The translations under genes were made by a program, and so were the position numbers. Under the pieces are notes generated by a model that made no database searches, was not told the DNA's origin, and saw only the letters and a program-made list of their open reading frames with translations. Shown piece by piece: positions 35,830 through 44,225 of a stretch of DNA of 64,000 nucleotides (positions are counted from its first letter, which is position 1; every line of letters starts with the position of its first letter). This DNA is from Algoriphagus sanaruensis (GTDB taxonomy: Bacteria > Bacteroidota > Bacteroidia > Cytophagales > Cyclobacteriaceae): NCBI RefSeq assembly GCF_001593605.1, contig NZ_CP012836.1, forward strand, positions 2,918,501-2,982,500, given 5' to 3'.

Positions 35830-35857
35830 TTGAAATTGTGAAATTTTCCTAAGTTTG
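35830..35857 (+). promoter_or_regulatory. Promoter of tRNA-Pro
   Basis: A TTG (35830-35832), a 17-base spacer and TAAGTTTG (35850-35857) match the Bacteroidota promoter pattern and lie 36 bases before the tRNA. Confidence 0.55.
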
Positions 35858-35892
35858 CACCACCTTAATCAAAAGCGATCAAGGAAAAGTTT

Positions 35893-35966
35893 CGGGGTGT
35901 AGCGTAGCCCGGTATCGCGCCACATTTGGGATGTGGAGGTCGTAGGTTCGAATCCTGCCACCCCGA
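35893..35966 (+). tRNA. tRNA-Pro (anticodon TGG)
   Basis: A complete cloverleaf is visible: acceptor CGGGGTG/CACCCCG, anticodon stem CCACA/TGTGG with loop TTTGGGA (anticodon TGG), T-arm GTAGG-TTCGAAT-CCTGC and discriminator A. CCA is not encoded. It stands alone with its own promoter and terminator, and no integrase gene is near. Confidence 0.97.
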
Positions 35967-35980
35967 CTTTAATTTTCAAA

Positions 35981-36007
35981 AGCAAATCTTTCAGATTTGC
36001 TTTTTTT
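35981..36007. terminator. Terminator after tRNA-Pro
   Basis: AGCAAATCT (35981-35989) pairs with AGATTTGCT (35993-36001) around a three-base loop, followed by seven T residues. It overlaps the stop of the convergent AI-2E gene and may serve both. Confidence 0.85.
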
Positions 36008-37094
36008 ATTTCTGGTCCTCTGATTTCCATTTCCTTCGGATCAGCTTCCAAAAATTTTCAGACTGTTCTGACACAGGCACATCGTCACCTAGTAGATAAG
36101 CGAAGGGTTTCAATTTTTCACTTCGTTCCAGGGTGATTTTCAATACACCAACCATAGGAATAAAAAGCATCATTCCTGAAACTCCCCAAAGCCAACCTCC
36201 TATCAAAATCGCAAAAATTACCGCCAAGGCATTTACCTTAACTTTTGAACCTACCACATAAGGGGTAATCACGTTATTTTCGAAAAGCTGTAAGCCCCAA
36301 AGAGTTCCGAAAGTAACCAAAGGATAAACCAGAGAATCTGTAGTCAAAAAAACATACAGAATCACCAATAGTGAAGAAACAAATACCCCAACATAAGGAA
36401 TCAGATTCATGATAGCGATGAAGGCCGCGAATAGAAGGAAATACTTGATCCCCATCACGTAAAAGAATATGCCCGCCAAAAGGGCTACAATTCCAGTCAC
36501 TCGCACGATTCCAACAAGATACGATTGAATCACCTTTCCAGAATCCCCTACCCAATTCAGGATTTGATCATTATTTCTTCTCGAATACCGAAGCAAAAAT
36601 TCACCAAAAAAGTCTTTGTAATACATCAACAGAAAAATGTACAAGGGAATTATACCCATCAAAGTCAATGACTTACCTGTTGAAAATAAGGTTTGATTCA
36701 AGTTTCCAGATTGAAAAAATGACAAAAGGCTGGAGTCTTTTTGAATTCCAAGAAAATTATCTCCAAAGATCAAGGCCAGGTCTCCGTAGTACCGATCAAA
36801 CTTCCCTTCTAGATTACTCTGGATCTCAGGAATATCCTGAAGGAGCCCAATCATCTGGTGAAGCAATAGGTAAAATAGGCTTAGAAAAAATAAGGAAACC
36901 AAAGCAATAGCAAGAAAGATAGCCAGCCCTCGTGGCACATGCCTCTTTTCAAACCAAAGCGAAATGGGATAAAGCGCAAATGCAAAAAAAATCCCCCAAA
37001 CTAAGGGTATCCAAATGAATGAACCTTCCCGAAGGACAATCGATCCTAGGACGAGTATTAGTAGAAAATTTGCAGTGGAACTTGTGGGCCTCAT
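36006..37094 (-). CDS. AI-2E family transporter (PerM-like)
   Basis: The 362-residue membrane protein has about eight TM helices and the family signature near the end (LIPYVGVFVSS, QLFENNVITPYVVGSKVKVNALAV, GGWLWGVSGMMLFIPMVGVLK). Members include the autoinducer-2 exporter TqsA and Na+/H+ antiporters, so the substrate is uncertain. It is monocistronic and convergent with tRNA-Pro. The C-terminal tail is cytoplasmic and charged. Confidence 0.9.
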   Translation of the reverse strand: MRPTSSTANFLLILVLGSIVLREGSFIWIPLVWGIFFAFALYPISLWFEKRHVPRGLAIFLAIALVSLFFLSLFYLLLHQMIGLLQDIPEIQSNLEGKFDRYYGDLALIFGDNFLGIQKDSSLLSFFQSGNLNQTLFSTGKSLTLMGIIPLYIFLLMYYKDFFGEFLLRYSRRNNDQILNWVGDSGKVIQSYLVGIVRVTGIVALLAGIFFYVMGIKYFLLFAAFIAIMNLIPYVGVFVSSLLVILYVFLTTDSLVYPLVTFGTLWGLQLFENNVITPYVVGSKVKVNALAVIFAILIGGWLWGVSGMMLFIPMVGVLKITLERSEKLKPFAYLLGDDVPVSEQSENFWKLIRRKWKSEDQK

Positions 37095-37218
37095 GGTACG
37101 GGTGATTTACTCTTGAATATACAAATTCCATCCAAGGTCTGTAGGGTACATTCATCACAGAAATGATGATGATCCCCTGAAAAGTCTCTATTTTGACCAT
37201 CCAAACCTTAAAGCACCT

Positions 37219-38076
37219 ATGAAAAAAATTATCCTATTTATCCTCTTCGTATACGCTTTCCAACCTTCATTTTCACAGGCGAAAGTTGATACGATTAGCG
37301 TTTTTAGTGCGGCAATGCAAAAAAGCCTAAAAGCAGCAGTCACCCTCCCGTCCACTTATCAAACTGGAAATCAATCCTATCCTGTGTTGTATTTATTGCA
37401 TGGCGGTTCTGGAGCATTTGATGATTGGCATAAAAAAGTCACTGAACTTGGACTAGTGAACCGACTTTCCGACCAGTATAATCTTATCATCGTCACTCCC
37501 GGAGTAGGACCCGCGAGTTACTATTACGACAGTCCTTTGATGGACTCTGTCAGGTATGAAACCTACATGATTGAAGAATTAATCCCTTTTGTAGATAAAA
37601 ATTATCGAACACTTGCTCAAAAAGAATCCCGAGCAATCACCGGATTATCCATGGGTGGCCATGGCGCAATTATGCTATCAGCTAAACATCCTGAATTGTT
37701 TGTAGCAGCAGGAAGCATGAGTGGTGTGATGAATATCGATACTCGGATGTGGACTGTACCAGAAGATTTCCGAAAACTCAGACAAGAAGGGCAAAAGCAA
37801 ATGCTTGGAGAAATCAATTACATTGCTCCTGACTTCAATTCCTACACCGCTGTTGGACTCGCTCGAAAGATTCATGAAAATGGATTAGCACTCATCATTG
37901 ACTGTGGCGTGGATGATTTCTTGATTCATACCAACCGCCAATTGAGAAGTATTTTGCTTTGGAATCAAACTCCACATGACTACATCGAGCGACCTGGAGC
38001 TCATACCTGGACGTACTGGACTGAATCACTTCCTGTTCACCTATTATTTTTCAACAAACACCTCAAACGGAATTAG
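37219..38076 (+). CDS. Exported esterase (FrmB/esterase D-like alpha/beta hydrolase)
   Basis: The 285-residue protein has a Sec signal peptide (ends PSFSQ) and an alpha/beta-hydrolase domain with the nucleophile in GLSMGG (near residue 145), VLYLLHGGSGAFDDW for the oxyanion region and GAHTWTYW with the catalytic His. It resembles the esterase family that includes S-formylglutathione hydrolases, tributyrin esterase and feruloyl esterases. Export argues for a periplasmic or extracellular ester such as an acylated polysaccharide. Confidence 0.87.
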   Translation: MKKIILFILFVYAFQPSFSQAKVDTISVFSAAMQKSLKAAVTLPSTYQTGNQSYPVLYLLHGGSGAFDDWHKKVTELGLVNRLSDQYNLIIVTPGVGPASYYYDSPLMDSVRYETYMIEELIPFVDKNYRTLAQKESRAITGLSMGGHGAIMLSAKHPELFVAAGSMSGVMNIDTRMWTVPEDFRKLRQEGQKQMLGEINYIAPDFNSYTAVGLARKIHENGLALIIDCGVDDFLIHTNRQLRSILLWNQTPHDYIERPGAHTWTYWTESLPVHLLFFNKHLKRN

Positions 38077-38157
38077 GCAATTTTGAACACGGAGCGATAG
38101 GGGTTCTTCCCTTTTTGTGTGTTTTTTTGCTTTTTGCGAATCATTTATCTCCAACCT

Positions 38158-39285
38158 ATGTCCAAGTTTGACTCGATCAGACCCTTTTACGATGCAGAAG
38201 TGAATGCCGCAATTCGGCAAATCATCGATGACCCCATGCTGGAGGCCATGATGAACTTTACGTTTCCAAATGATTCTCCTTCCCATTGGAATGATTTGAT
38301 GTTGCATACGCACTCCTTGCGGGATTTTCAAATCAACTTCATCTACCCAGGCCTGATGAAAGTACTTCAAAAAAGCTCAGAAGGATTATCTTCTGGTGGA
38401 TTTGAATTGCTAGAGCCAAATACCGCTTACCTATTTATCTCCAATCATCGAGATATCATTCTTGATACATCCCTTCTGAACGCCCTTCTTTATGAAAATG
38501 GGTTGGTCATGACTACCTCTGCAATTGGGGATAATCTAATCAAAAAGCCATTTCTGCATACACTTTCTAGACTCAACCGGAATTTTGCCATTCGTAGAGG
38601 TCTGACAGGAAGAGCCCTTTTGGAAAGCTCGATTTTAGCCAGTGAGTATATTCAAAAATCCCTTTTGAAGGAAAATAGATCCGTTTGGACAGCTCAAAAA
38701 GAAGGAAGAACCAAGGATGGAAACGACTCCACCCATAAAGGAGTCTTAAAGATGCTTACCTTGGCCGAACCCTCCTCCGATGCTTTTTCATTTTTTGAAA
38801 AAATCAAGTTGGTGCCTGTATCTATTTCTTACGAATATGATCCAACTGATATATTGAAAATGCCGGAATTACTGGCAAAGGCCCGAGATGAAAAATATGT
38901 CAAAAGTGAGAACGAAGATTTCATCAACCTCCTGAGGGGAATCATGGGAACCAAAAAACGGATTCATCTTCAAGTAAATACTGTAATGGATGAGGAAATA
39001 CAGGAAATTTCAAAAATGGATCTGAACCAGTCTGAAAAATTGAGTGTATTGGCGGATAAAATCGACATACATATTTGGGAAGGATACAAACTTTGGCCAA
39101 GTAATTACATTGCCCACGATTTGCTAAATCAAACCACCACCTATTCTGACCAATATACCCTAGAAGAAAAAGCCGCTTTTGAACGGCGCCTCAGTGAACG
39201 TGTAAATCAAACGAATCCTCTTGAAGTCCAAAGTTTTCTAGCGATGTACGCCAATCCGGTAAATAACAAAAAAAAGGAACGGTAA
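38158..39285 (+). CDS. Glycerolipid acyltransferase (PlsC-like domain)
   Basis: From the ATG at 38158 (MSKFDSIRPFYD) the product is 375 residues; an in-frame ATG at 38119 would add 13 unlikely residues. It carries a PlsC-type acyltransferase domain: SNHRDIILD as the catalytic HxxxxD block, FAIRRGLTGRALLESS, then WTAQKEGRTKDG. Such proteins acylate lysophosphatidate or other lipids. The long C-terminal region (about 240-375) is typical of the larger Bacteroidota glycerol acyltransferases. It is probably membrane-associated. The stop lies in a terminator hairpin. Confidence 0.85.
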   Translation: MSKFDSIRPFYDAEVNAAIRQIIDDPMLEAMMNFTFPNDSPSHWNDLMLHTHSLRDFQINFIYPGLMKVLQKSSEGLSSGGFELLEPNTAYLFISNHRDIILDTSLLNALLYENGLVMTTSAIGDNLIKKPFLHTLSRLNRNFAIRRGLTGRALLESSILASEYIQKSLLKENRSVWTAQKEGRTKDGNDSTHKGVLKMLTLAEPSSDAFSFFEKIKLVPVSISYEYDPTDILKMPELLAKARDEKYVKSENEDFINLLRGIMGTKKRIHLQVNTVMDEEIQEISKMDLNQSEKLSVLADKIDIHIWEGYKLWPSNYIAHDLLNQTTTYSDQYTLEEKAAFERRLSERVNQTNPLEVQSFLAMYANPVNNKKKER

Positions 39286-39301
39286 TCCCGTTCCTTTTTT
39301 A
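39276..39301 (+). terminator. Terminator of the acyltransferase gene
   Basis: GGAACGG (39276-39282) pairs with CCGTTCC (39288-39294), preceded by A residues and followed by a T run; the stop codon is in the loop. Confidence 0.85.
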
Positions 39302-39375
39302 TTTCCAATAAATCCAATGGCATTTGAAAAAACTATTTAGTCGAGTAAATTATAATCAGTTAAAATTATCAAAGC

Positions 39376-39960
39376 ATGTGGACGACGACTGGAATTTTCT
39401 GGTTACTTATAATTTTTAAGTTTTTTATTCAGACCGATTTGATCCCAATTGGAGAGATCCAAACTCCCCTTGGCGAAATCTGGATTTATCTAGATGATCG
39501 GACGCCAAAACATAAAGAGAGCTTTATAGAACTGGCAGAGGCAGGCTATTGGGATAGCCTTACATTCAATCGAGTAATCCCTGATTTTGTCGCTCAAGGA
39601 GGATGTCCAGATACTCCGGAAGGCTTTACTGATCCAGAATATCTTTTAGATCCCGAGTTTCATCCAGAGCTTACCCATACTTATGGTGCAGTAGGTGCAG
39701 GCAGAGATGAAAATCCAGGAAAAGTATCCGCTCGATGTCAATTTTATATCGTCCAAAACAAAAAAGGTATCCCAAGGCTAGACGGTAATTACACCATATT
39801 TGGAAAGGTGATCAAAGGAATGAACTTGGTTGATCAAATTGTTGCCGTTGAGAGAAATTCTGAAGATGAACCTTTACAACCCATCACAATGGATGTAAAT
39901 ATCAAGTATCTTTCTAAAACTGAAATTCAAAAACTAATCGAATCAAGTCATCAACCATGA
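39376..39960 (+). CDS. Cyclophilin-type peptidyl-prolyl isomerase, membrane-anchored
   Basis: The 194-residue protein has an N-terminal hydrophobic anchor (about 5-22) and a short cyclophilin domain: HKESFIELAEAGYWDSLTFNRVIPDFVAQGG, CQFYIVQ and DGNYTIFGKVIKGMNLVDQI. It assists folding of proline-containing segments in the periplasm. It overlaps the next gene by four bases (ATGA), so the two are co-translated. Confidence 0.92.
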   Translation: MWTTTGIFWLLIIFKFFIQTDLIPIGEIQTPLGEIWIYLDDRTPKHKESFIELAEAGYWDSLTFNRVIPDFVAQGGCPDTPEGFTDPEYLLDPEFHPELTHTYGAVGAGRDENPGKVSARCQFYIVQNKKGIPRLDGNYTIFGKVIKGMNLVDQIVAVERNSEDEPLQPITMDVNIKYLSKTEIQKLIESSHQP

Positions 39961-41030
39961 ATCAACCCATCAAAATACTTGTCGTAGGTTGTGGAAATAT
40001 GGGCGCATCCCATGCGACTGCTTACCATCATTTTCCTGAGTTTGAAATCTGTGGATTAGTCGCAAGAGGTGAAAGCAAGGTAAGGTTAAACAAAAGCCTA
40101 GGCGCCAACTATGCTCTTTTTGAAGATTTTGATCAGGCCTTGAAAGAAACTAAGCCAGATGCAGTTTGTATTTCGACTTATCCCGATACCCACGAAGATT
40201 TTGCGATAAAAGCACTTGAAGCCAATTGCCATGTTTTTATCGAGAAACCGCTCGCCGATACCGTCATAGGATGTGAGCGAATTATCGCAAAAGCAACTGA
40301 GAAAAATAAAAAAGTAGTGGTGGGCTATATTCTTCGGCATCATCCCTCTTGGATGCGGTTTATTGAGGAAGCTCAGAAACTTGGAAAACCACTCGTCATG
40401 CGCATGAATCTCAACCAGCAAAGTCACGGTTTCATGTGGGATGTGCATCGCAATTTGATGAAGTCTTTAAGCCCAATTGTAGATTGTGGAGTGCACTACA
40501 TCGATGTGATGTGTCAGATGACAAGATCCAAACCAGTTTGGGTTTCGGCGATCGGAGCCAGATTAACCAATGATATTGCATCAGATAATTACAATTACGG
40601 GCAACTTCAGATTCGATTTGAAGATGGATCGGTTGGTTGGTATGAAGCAGGTTGGGGTCCTATGATCAGTGAAACAGCTTTTTTTGTAAAAGATGTTTTC
40701 GGTCCTAAAGGAGCCGTGTCCATCGTCGCTAAAGATGCCGGAGCAGCCGGAAAATCTGATGACGTGGATTCCCACACCAAAACTGAATCCATTCGAGTCC
40801 ATCATGCTGATTTGGACGATAAAAACCATTTCACTAAAAAGGATGAGTGGATCGATATGACCGATGAACCCAATCATCAAGAGCTCTGCAATCGAGAACA
40901 AGCCTTTTTTCTGAAGGCAATTCAAGAAAATATGGATTTATCAGACCACCTTGCAGATGCCTTAAACAGCTTAAAAATCGCGTTTGCCTGCGATGAGTCA
41001 GTCAAAACAGGGGAAGTCGTTCGGCTTTAA
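39957..41030 (+). CDS. Gfo/Idh/MocA family oxidoreductase (cytoplasmic)
   Basis: The 357-residue protein has an NAD(P) Rossmann motif (VVGCGNMG, 9-16) and the sugar-binding EKP motif (IEKPLADT), followed by the alpha/beta C-terminal domain with VDCGVHYIDVM. It oxidises or reduces a sugar or inositol hydroxyl. There is no export signal, unlike the second family member at 57714-59075. It is coupled to the cyclophilin gene by a four-base overlap. The substrate is unknown. Confidence 0.9.
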   Translation: MNQPIKILVVGCGNMGASHATAYHHFPEFEICGLVARGESKVRLNKSLGANYALFEDFDQALKETKPDAVCISTYPDTHEDFAIKALEANCHVFIEKPLADTVIGCERIIAKATEKNKKVVVGYILRHHPSWMRFIEEAQKLGKPLVMRMNLNQQSHGFMWDVHRNLMKSLSPIVDCGVHYIDVMCQMTRSKPVWVSAIGARLTNDIASDNYNYGQLQIRFEDGSVGWYEAGWGPMISETAFFVKDVFGPKGAVSIVAKDAGAAGKSDDVDSHTKTESIRVHHADLDDKNHFTKKDEWIDMTDEPNHQELCNREQAFFLKAIQENMDLSDHLADALNSLKIAFACDESVKTGEVVRL

Positions 41031-41075
41031 ATTTCACCCTTCCCAATTCACAATCATTAAAAAAAATCCCGGCAC

Positions 41076-44000
41076 ATGGGGAATTCAGAATCGAACTCAA
41101 AAAAAGAAACAACAAATAATTCTAGATCATCGCTAGATCAGCAGTTCCTGCATGTAGCTCCTGAAAATGTTGTCCTAATGACTGGGCAATGGGTCATTCA
41201 GGATTCTGCCGTTTCTTTTTCTGAAGAGGTATTTCAGCTTTTGGAAATTGATCATTCTTCTGAAGCTTCTTTTGACCTTATCTTTAATCTTATTTGTGAA
41301 GCTGAGCCTCAACCCACAATTCACCAATTAAAGAGGCTCATTGAAGGTGAAAATTATTTTCAAACCACCATCTGGATCAAAACGCCAAAAGGGAACAAAA
41401 AAAACATCCAAATTGAAGGAAGCACTTTTACACTCCAAGGAATCAAACAAAAAGGCGGATTGATCAAAGTGATTGCAGAGGGTCTGGAATTCTTTACCGA
41501 CTGCAGAAGAATTGTGACCATTTTTGATTCGATGGACGAGCTTGTCTGGATGGTGAATAAGGAGAATGAGCTTGCCTATGCGAATGAAAGTTTTCAAAAG
41601 GAGTTTATGGAACGATATGGCAGTCCACTTCGTCCGAATTCCATCATTCTTGATCGCAATCTTTTAGATTCAGAAGCGATTGAATTTTGGGAAGAATCTT
41701 ATGCTAGAGCATTCAAAGGAGAGCAATTTTCATTGGTTAGGACGCTTACTATTGATGGGCTTAAAATCAATTCCGATATCCGATTTATTCCGGTAAATGT
41801 TGATCATAAAATTTCATTTGTAGCCTGTATTCTCAGAAACATCACCGACAAAATCAAATCTGAGCAGGAAACACATCAATTGATCGAAAAACTCAATCTC
41901 TCTCAAAAAATAAGCAGACTGGGATATTGGGAATTTGATCTGGAGACAGAAGAAATCTTCTGGTCAGACGAGGTGTATGAAATCTGGGGAATCCCAAAAA
42001 ATTCCATAAAACCAAATTTCGAATCCTTCATCCAATCCTTTCCTTCCGAAGACCGAGAAGAATTTGTTCAAGAGCACAGGGCTGCCCTTTCCGGTGAAAG
42101 GCCACTCAATGCGATCCACCGAATCATTACCCCGAAAGGAAAAATTAAGTATGTGAGGGAAAAAGGGGAATTATCGTTTTCAGATGGAAAAATACGGTTT
42201 ATTGGCACGGTTCAAGACATCAGTGAAGAGCATCAGCTAAATAAATTACTGGAATCAAAAACCAAATTGATCAGCAAAACTGCGGAGATCACGCAATCAT
42301 TTTTGGAAGCAGAAAACTGGGAAGATCGAATGGATGATATGCTCCAAATGATTGGGGAGGCGACAGATGTGGATCGAGCCTCACTCATTCGGATTTACGA
42401 TTCCAAAGGTGTCATGACCAATGAATGGACAAATGGAATCGCTTCAGCCCAGCTAGATAATCCGGATTATAAGAGTATCCCCGTAGAAGAACACCCCGAA
42501 ATTTGGCATCTTCTGAATGAAAGGAAGCCATTTTCAATACGAACATCCGATACCAGTGGTGCGACAAAGAAGATTCTTGAAGAGCAATCCATCGTCTCGA
42601 TTTTGATTGTACCCATTTTTGTCGGAAATGAAATTTTCGGGTTTGTTGTATTAGACAACTGTGACCTAGAACGAGTATGGTCTGAAGATGAAATGAACTT
42701 TCTCAATAGTACGACGACCAATCTCGCTTTTGTCATTGAGAAAAAATTTAATCTAGATGAAAACAAGCGGGCTTTGAATGTAAAGAATTCCCTTCTAGAA
42801 AGTATTCGAGATTCATTCTATGCCTTAGACAAAAATTACAAGGTCACCTATTGGAATAATGTTCTTGAAAAATTAACTGGCGTCAGCCGATCCGAAATTA
42901 TCGGTAAGTCTATTTGGGATTATGTCAAAGAAGTTAATTCTGATTTCAGAGAGGCCTATAAAAAAGTGCTCGATCATCAAGAAACGGTCACGTTTGAATC
43001 CTTTGACCCTTGGGTAAATAGATGGCTAGATGTGACCATGTATCCGAGTGCGGATGGTCTATCTGCCATCATCCGAGATATCTCTGACAGGAAAGAATCC
43101 GAAAATAAAATCAACGAATTCAATGAGCGATTTAAATTAATCTCTCAAGCTTCTACAGATGCCATTTGGGACGTGAACTTCATTACCAAGCAGCATTACT
43201 GGGGAGAAGGGTTCGATTACCTTTTTGGAGAAGAAATCGCAGGATTCCATCCGGACAACTCGCGCTGGCTAGAACGGATTTTCCCGGAAGACCGAGATTT
43301 TGTCACCAATTATCTGGACCAATGCCTTCAAGATCCTAGTGAGGAATATTTCCAAGTCGAATACCGATTCAGCAAAAAAGGGAAAGGGTTTTTCTATCTC
43401 CTTGACCGAGGTATTATCAAACGGGATGAAGATGGAAAACCTACTCGAATGGTAGGAATCATTCAAGATATCACCAATCGTAAGGCCTATGAAGAATCCT
43501 TGAAAATCCTCAATAAAGAGCTTTTAGAAGCAAACCAAGAACTAGAAGCAACCAATAAAGAACTGGAACAATTTGCTTTCGTTGCCTCCCATGACTTACA
43601 GGAGCCTTTGCGAATGATCAGTAGCTTCTTGGGCTTATTGGAAAAGAAATATAGTCCTGTTTTAGACAGTACGGCTTTAAAGTACATCCATTTTGCAGTT
43701 GACGGGGCCAAAAGAATGCGCTCTATCATTTTGGATTTGTTGGAATTTTCAAGGCTTGGAAATATTTCCGAAAAGAAAGTCTGGGCTGAATCCGGAAAAT
43801 TGGTAAATGACGTGATTCTATTGAATCAGCGGGATATTTCCGAAAAGCAAGCAAAAATCCATCTTGGTACTTTACCAACAATCAATTGTCACCCCAACGC
43901 TATCATCCAAGTATTTCAGAATCTAATCAGCAATGGATTAAAATACCAACCTGCTGGTCAAACGCCAGAGATTTGGATTTCAGGAGAGGAATTAAGCGAT

Positions 44001-44222
44001 CAATGGAAATTTGAAATTCGAGACAATGGGATCGGAATAGAAGAAGAGTACTTGGACAAGATCTTTGTCATCTTCCAGCGACTTCATCAGAAGGATCAAT
44101 ATTCTGGAACTGGTATTGGTCTGTCGATTTGTAAAAAAATAGTCGAATACCATGGAGGAAAAATCTGGGCAGAGTCCATTCCTGGACAAGGCTCCACATT
44201 CTACTTTACGCTAAAAAAATAG
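41076..44222 (+). CDS. Cytoplasmic multi-PAS/GAF sensor histidine kinase
   Basis: The 1048-residue kinase has no TM helix. Domains in order, roughly, are: an N-terminal region, PAS (175-265), PAS_3 (275-385), GAF (405-560), PAS (575-675), PAS_3 (685-790), a short coiled coil with ANQELEATNKELEQ, HisKA with H839 (VASHDLQEPLRM), and HATPase (ending GTGIGLSICKKIVEYHGG). The DLQEPLR H-box is of the bacteriophytochrome-like type. It has no receiver domain. It lies three bases before the next kinase gene. Confidence 0.93.
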   Translation: MGNSESNSKKETTNNSRSSLDQQFLHVAPENVVLMTGQWVIQDSAVSFSEEVFQLLEIDHSSEASFDLIFNLICEAEPQPTIHQLKRLIEGENYFQTTIWIKTPKGNKKNIQIEGSTFTLQGIKQKGGLIKVIAEGLEFFTDCRRIVTIFDSMDELVWMVNKENELAYANESFQKEFMERYGSPLRPNSIILDRNLLDSEAIEFWEESYARAFKGEQFSLVRTLTIDGLKINSDIRFIPVNVDHKISFVACILRNITDKIKSEQETHQLIEKLNLSQKISRLGYWEFDLETEEIFWSDEVYEIWGIPKNSIKPNFESFIQSFPSEDREEFVQEHRAALSGERPLNAIHRIITPKGKIKYVREKGELSFSDGKIRFIGTVQDISEEHQLNKLLESKTKLISKTAEITQSFLEAENWEDRMDDMLQMIGEATDVDRASLIRIYDSKGVMTNEWTNGIASAQLDNPDYKSIPVEEHPEIWHLLNERKPFSIRTSDTSGATKKILEEQSIVSILIVPIFVGNEIFGFVVLDNCDLERVWSEDEMNFLNSTTTNLAFVIEKKFNLDENKRALNVKNSLLESIRDSFYALDKNYKVTYWNNVLEKLTGVSRSEIIGKSIWDYVKEVNSDFREAYKKVLDHQETVTFESFDPWVNRWLDVTMYPSADGLSAIIRDISDRKESENKINEFNERFKLISQASTDAIWDVNFITKQHYWGEGFDYLFGEEIAGFHPDNSRWLERIFPEDRDFVTNYLDQCLQDPSEEYFQVEYRFSKKGKGFFYLLDRGIIKRDEDGKPTRMVGIIQDITNRKAYEESLKILNKELLEANQELEATNKELEQFAFVASHDLQEPLRMISSFLGLLEKKYSPVLDSTALKYIHFAVDGAKRMRSIILDLLEFSRLGNISEKKVWAESGKLVNDVILLNQRDISEKQAKIHLGTLPTINCHPNAIIQVFQNLISNGLKYQPAGQTPEIWISGEELSDQWKFEIRDNGIGIEEEYLDKIFVIFQRLHQKDQYSGTGIGLSICKKIVEYHGGKIWAESIPGQGSTFYFTLKK

Positions 44223-44225
44223 GTT

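Noticed and set aside
35893..35966. tRNA-Pro as an attachment site for an island
   Set aside because: No integrase, direct repeat of the tRNA end or change in gene style follows it.
35869..36051. Open frame across tRNA-Pro
   Set aside because: It runs antisense through the tRNA and its terminator; chance frame.
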